Below the pieces are notes generated by a model, which was given only the letters and a program-made list of their open reading frames with translations, did not search any database and was not told where the DNA came from. From contig JAJDAM010000613.1 in assembly GCA_029261905.1 (NCBI GenBank), positions 1 through 8,710 on the forward strand: 8,710 nucleotides of DNA, written 5' to 3'. Shown one piece after another: positions 6,181 to 8,710 of this stretch. Origin of the DNA: Deltaproteobacteria bacterium (GTDB lineage: Bacteria > Myxococcota_A > UBA9160 > SMWR01). Each line of letters starts with the position of its first letter. Within the stretch, counting starts at the first letter, position 1. A program made the position numbers and the translations under genes.

Positions 6181-7129
6181 CGCTATCGGGGTCCGGAGAC
6201 GAACCGCGCAGCTTCTCCAGCAGGACCAGCGACTCAGCCATTACGTCTTCCCGATCCTCGCCATCGACGAGCTGATTCAGGCTCGATAGGGCCGCAATCG
6301 CAATTTCGTCGAGAACCTCTGCCCCGGAGTCTCGGCGTTCGATCCATTCCGCCAGGCCGTTCACCGTATCGCCGTATCGGCCAGCCAGGTACGCAGACAT
6401 CGCACTCGCGTAGAGCGAGAGCAGTTGCACCTCACTCCGCTTGCCATCGCGCCGGATCGCCTCGGCAAAGGCGCCCTGCGCCAACTCGTAGTGACCACTG
6501 GCGAGATACGAACGTCCGGCAATCTCATAGCCGGTCGCGGCATCCGTGTGGATTTCTTCCAGCAATGCCTCGAGACCTGGCGCGTTCAGCTGATCCAGAA
6601 GTGCGTGTCGTTCGATGAGAAACCGCGTGGTGAAGCCAGGATCGGGTTGATCGGCGAGCAATACCCGAAGCTGCTTCCAGCTCTGATCCATCAGCAGCTG
6701 GGTCTGCGCGAGCCCTTCGCCCAAACGACCCGAGACCGCCGAAAGGAGTCGTTCGAACTGTCGAAATAGCTCCTCTGCTTCGGTGCCGGCATCCGTACGG
6801 ATTTTTCGGACACGTGGCCCATACACTTCCCGCTGATAGAAGTCCTCGCGAAATTTCATGGCTTCGTGAAACAGCGATCCGATTGCCAGGTCGAACAGCA
6901 CCTCCCTGACCCGCGAGGGCTCGGCGCCACCCACCTCGGGCCGGAACAGCGCGTGGCATTTCTCTTTCAGCCGGAACAGCACGCGATCGTCATTGTCGCC
7001 GACGAACCTCTGCAGTTCCGCGAAGCTCAGCTCATCGCGTTCGAAACGGCTCGTCAGCTGCTGAAGCGACGCCTGCGCCTCCAAGAACTCCCGGAGGATA
7101 TCGACCATGCTGGTTTCGGGGCTCGCCAT
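6167..7129 (-). CDS. Helical TPR-like protein of unknown function
   Basis: The protein has 320 residues with no signal peptide or membrane segment, so it is presumably cytoplasmic. I do not recognise the family. It is rich in Leu, Glu, Arg and Ala and appears almost entirely alpha-helical. Residues about 195-262 resemble two TPR-type helix pairs (TGYEIAGRSYLASGHYELAQGAFAEAI, then LLSLYASAMSAYLAGRYGDTVNGLAEWIE), and another helical pair follows at about 270-308. The N-terminal half (8-190) has long charged helices without a known motif. TPR proteins usually act as protein-binding scaffolds. The partner is not visible. It lies 44 bases downstream of the inositol-phosphatase homologue on the same strand, probably co-transcribed. 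Its end overlaps the end of lgt by 14 bases in convergent orientation. ATG at 7129 or Met8 at 7108 could be the start; neither has a good ribosome site. Confidence 0.8.
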   Translation of the reverse strand: MASPETSMVDILREFLEAQASLQQLTSRFERDELSFAELQRFVGDNDDRVLFRLKEKCHALFRPEVGGAEPSRVREVLFDLAIGSLFHEAMKFREDFYQREVYGPRVRKIRTDAGTEAEELFRQFERLLSAVSGRLGEGLAQTQLLMDQSWKQLRVLLADQPDPGFTTRFLIERHALLDQLNAPGLEALLEEIHTDAATGYEIAGRSYLASGHYELAQGAFAEAIRRDGKRSEVQLLSLYASAMSAYLAGRYGDTVNGLAEWIERRDSGAEVLDEIAIAALSSLNQLVDGEDREDVMAESLVLLEKLRGSSPDPDSATPQ

Positions 7130-7173
7130 CGACGGTGATTATGTCACACAGCGGCTGCGGGATGTGAGACCGC

Positions 7174-8010
7174 TCAGGTCGCGTCCAGCGCCGACTCGAG
7201 ATTCGCCAGATCTACGGGATCGCAGGCGACCAGCAACGCGTCGGCAGGCTCTCGAATCGCAGTGGGAAAAGCGCCGGCTACGCCTCGAACAGCCAGACCA
7301 GCCTCTCGCGAGATCATCGCACCGATGCGCCCGCGCACGCTGATGCCTTCGGGGTTGTGGCGGGCAACGCGAAGTCCGGCTCTCACGCCGGGAATCAGCG
7401 GCGCGACGGAGATGGCGCCCCCAGAGGCGGGGCAGACTTCGTAGCCACAATCACGCAGGCGGGCTACTGCGGGGCTGGGGAGGTCATGTGACACCAATAT
7501 GCGGTTCCCGTCAGCTTCGACTTTCTGGATCGGTTTTTCGGGGCCCGTTCCCGTCATGGAGCTTGCGCCTCGGCCAAGCACCCCATGGAAACACAGCTGT
7601 TCGCGCGGGAGCGCGACCAGGCCCGCCACGTATTCTCCCGCGATCGCCAGCCCGATCATCACAGCGTAGGGTCCGCCAGCCTCCAGGTAGAATCGCAACG
7701 TCCCGTCGATCGGGTCGATCACCACCAGCGAATCACTCGAATTCGTGAAAAGTGCAACAGAAGGCGTGTCCTCTTCTGCCTCGAGCTGGACGTTGGGGAA
7801 CCTTTCGAAGAGTGGAACGAGCAGCGCCTCCTGTGCAGCGGTGTCAGCGCTGGTCAGCGCGGCTTTGACCGCCCTGGCCTCGCCACGCTTCGGACGGTTG
7901 GCGACTTGGCCTTCCAGGGATCGAGCGATCGACGAAGCCTGCAGCAGCGCAGGCACCAGGGCGCGCACGAATTCGTCGGGGGCCGGAGGATCGAGGTCTA
8001 TGTCGTGCAA
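7174..8010 (-). CDS. Inositol-monophosphatase-family protein with altered second metal motif
   Basis: The protein has 278 residues, the normal length of the Mg-dependent IMPase/SuhB/CysQ superfamily. Visible landmarks are LTSADTAAQ (52-60, Asp56), EAEED (Glu79, metal ligand) and VIDPIDGT (97-104; Asp99 and Asp102, the family signature). Further blocks are GGPYAVMIGLAIAGEYVAGLVALP and ISREAGLAVRG near the C-terminus. The usual WDxAAG block before EAG is absent: aligned on Glu236, the Trp-Asp pair becomes Val225-Arg226, so the metal-binding aspartate (Asp220 in human IMPA1) is missing. The fold is secure. The substrate, and even full phosphatase activity, are uncertain. The start is TTG at 8010, since no ATG precedes the conserved region; an internal GTG at residue 15 is an alternative. 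It probably heads a two-gene unit with the TPR-like gene. Confidence 0.85.
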   Translation of the reverse strand: MHDIDLDPPAPDEFVRALVPALLQASSIARSLEGQVANRPKRGEARAVKAALTSADTAAQEALLVPLFERFPNVQLEAEEDTPSVALFTNSSDSLVVIDPIDGTLRFYLEAGGPYAVMIGLAIAGEYVAGLVALPREQLCFHGVLGRGASSMTGTGPEKPIQKVEADGNRILVSHDLPSPAVARLRDCGYEVCPASGGAISVAPLIPGVRAGLRVARHNPEGISVRGRIGAMISREAGLAVRGVAGAFPTAIREPADALLVACDPVDLANLESALDAT

Positions 8011-8245
8011 GATTGTCGGGACCTGTATTGGGGACTGACTCTGAAAAGGTACGGTCTGCCTGCTCGTTATTGCACACGAACGGAGCTAGCTTGCGCGCTG
8101 CGGGAGGTCATGGCGTGATTTTTCGTGAGGAGTGTCACCGTTGAGTGCCTCCGGCTTCAGCGATCGAGCAAATCGGTCGATTGGAATGTCCAGTAGTTGA
8201 GAAATAGGACGAATCAATCCCCCGAACCTCAATCGGAGCTTTAGC

Positions 8246-8683
8246 ATGATCCGAACTTCGCACTCAACCCTTCACGCAATGAATGGTCTCGTGATCGCCA
8301 CCGCGATCGCCTTTTTGATGATCGGCGCGGAGCCCGCCACTGCGGATACGCCCGCGGATCGAAGCGCCAGCGCACGAAGCAAGCTGAGCGATTTCGCCAA
8401 GAGCTGGATAGGCAAGATGAAGAAAACGGAGGCCCAGAACAAAACGCGGCCGTCCGTTCGCCCTGGAGCGGTGCAGACCGTCACCAGCTACCGCGGGATC
8501 GCCGACGGCTACAACGTTGAACTGAGGCCGACTGGTCAACCCAGTGCGCCCTTCATCGGGATACTGCGGTACACGGAGCAAGTGTACACCTGTCGCGAAG
8601 CAGCTGGCGACAACTGCTCGGTGGCGTCGAGCGTCCCTGTGACGGAGATCTTCCGCTATCAGGCTGGGAAGTGGGTCTACTAG
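8246..8683 (+). CDS. Small secreted protein of unknown function
   Basis: The protein has 145 residues. A signal peptide is evident: basic start, hydrophobic core (about 14-27, GLVIATAIAFLMIG) and an ATA cleavage site after residue 33, giving a mature periplasmic or secreted protein of about 112 residues. There is no lipobox cysteine. The mature N-terminus is a charged, probably helical segment (34-67), followed by a region likely rich in beta strands (75-145) with C116 and C124, which could form a disulfide. GGAG at 8235-8238, seven bases before the ATG, supports the start; Met12 is the alternative. I do not recognise the family. The gene stands alone, with 235 bases of spacer to the divergently oriented inositol-phosphatase homologue. 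Confidence 0.8.
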   Translation: MIRTSHSTLHAMNGLVIATAIAFLMIGAEPATADTPADRSASARSKLSDFAKSWIGKMKKTEAQNKTRPSVRPGAVQTVTSYRGIADGYNVELRPTGQPSAPFIGILRYTEQVYTCREAAGDNCSVASSVPVTEIFRYQAGKWVY

Positions 8684-8710
8684 CGCTCGTGTGATAGCGG
8701 CCCGGCTCTT

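Noticed and set aside
7844..8077. Minus-strand frame starting upstream of the IMPase homologue, considered as a frameshifted N-terminus
   Set aside because: The IMPase frame already has a full-length N-terminus from the TTG at 8010. The other frame has no family motif.

Overview
The window is high-GC (roughly 60% by eye), tightly packed bacterial chromosome. It carries nine protein genes (one running off the left edge) and no recognisable RNA gene, insertion sequence, phage gene or CRISPR array. Gene content points to a Gram-negative bacterium: an ECF sigma/zinc-finger anti-sigma pair, MoaC, a periplasmic-type lytic transglycosylase and Lgt. The Lgt sequence (a YGG and a GRVGCFLVG block where E. 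coli has HGG and GR..NFIN) resembles, from memory, forms seen in Myxococcota/Deltaproteobacteria-like lineages. That placement is an inference and no taxonomic search was possible.

Left part, minus strand (read from 3292 down to 1): lytic transglycosylase (3292-2717), a monoacylglycerol-lipase-type alpha/beta hydrolase overlapping it by 4 bases (2720-1854), and moaC 42 bases further on (1811-1320). Then comes a 184-base gap holding a degenerate 12-13 bp tandem repeat, followed by an ECF sigma factor (1135-434) and its anti-sigma factor (437 to beyond 1), which overlap by GTGA. The first three genes look like one transcription unit. The sigma/anti-sigma pair may be read through from it or have its own promoter.

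Middle, plus strand: a divergent control region (3293-3801) with candidate promoters on both strands, a short direct repeat and several palindromes. It precedes a soluble PAS-PAS histidine kinase (3802-5289) that has no adjacent response regulator, then lgt (5434-6180).

Right part: a minus-strand pair, an inositol-monophosphatase-family protein (8010-7174) followed by a TPR-like protein of unknown role (7129-6167), whose end overlaps the end of lgt tail to tail by 14 bases. A small secreted protein of unknown function lies on the plus strand (8246-8683).

Taken together these are housekeeping and signalling genes: lipoprotein maturation, cell-wall turnover, lipid hydrolysis, molybdenum cofactor synthesis, stress-type sigma regulation and a phosphorelay sensor. 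I see no convincing new multi-gene system. The points most worth a second look are the inositol-phosphatase homologue lacking a metal-binding aspartate, the tandem repeat in front of the sigma gene, the palindrome-rich divergent region, and the two unassigned proteins.
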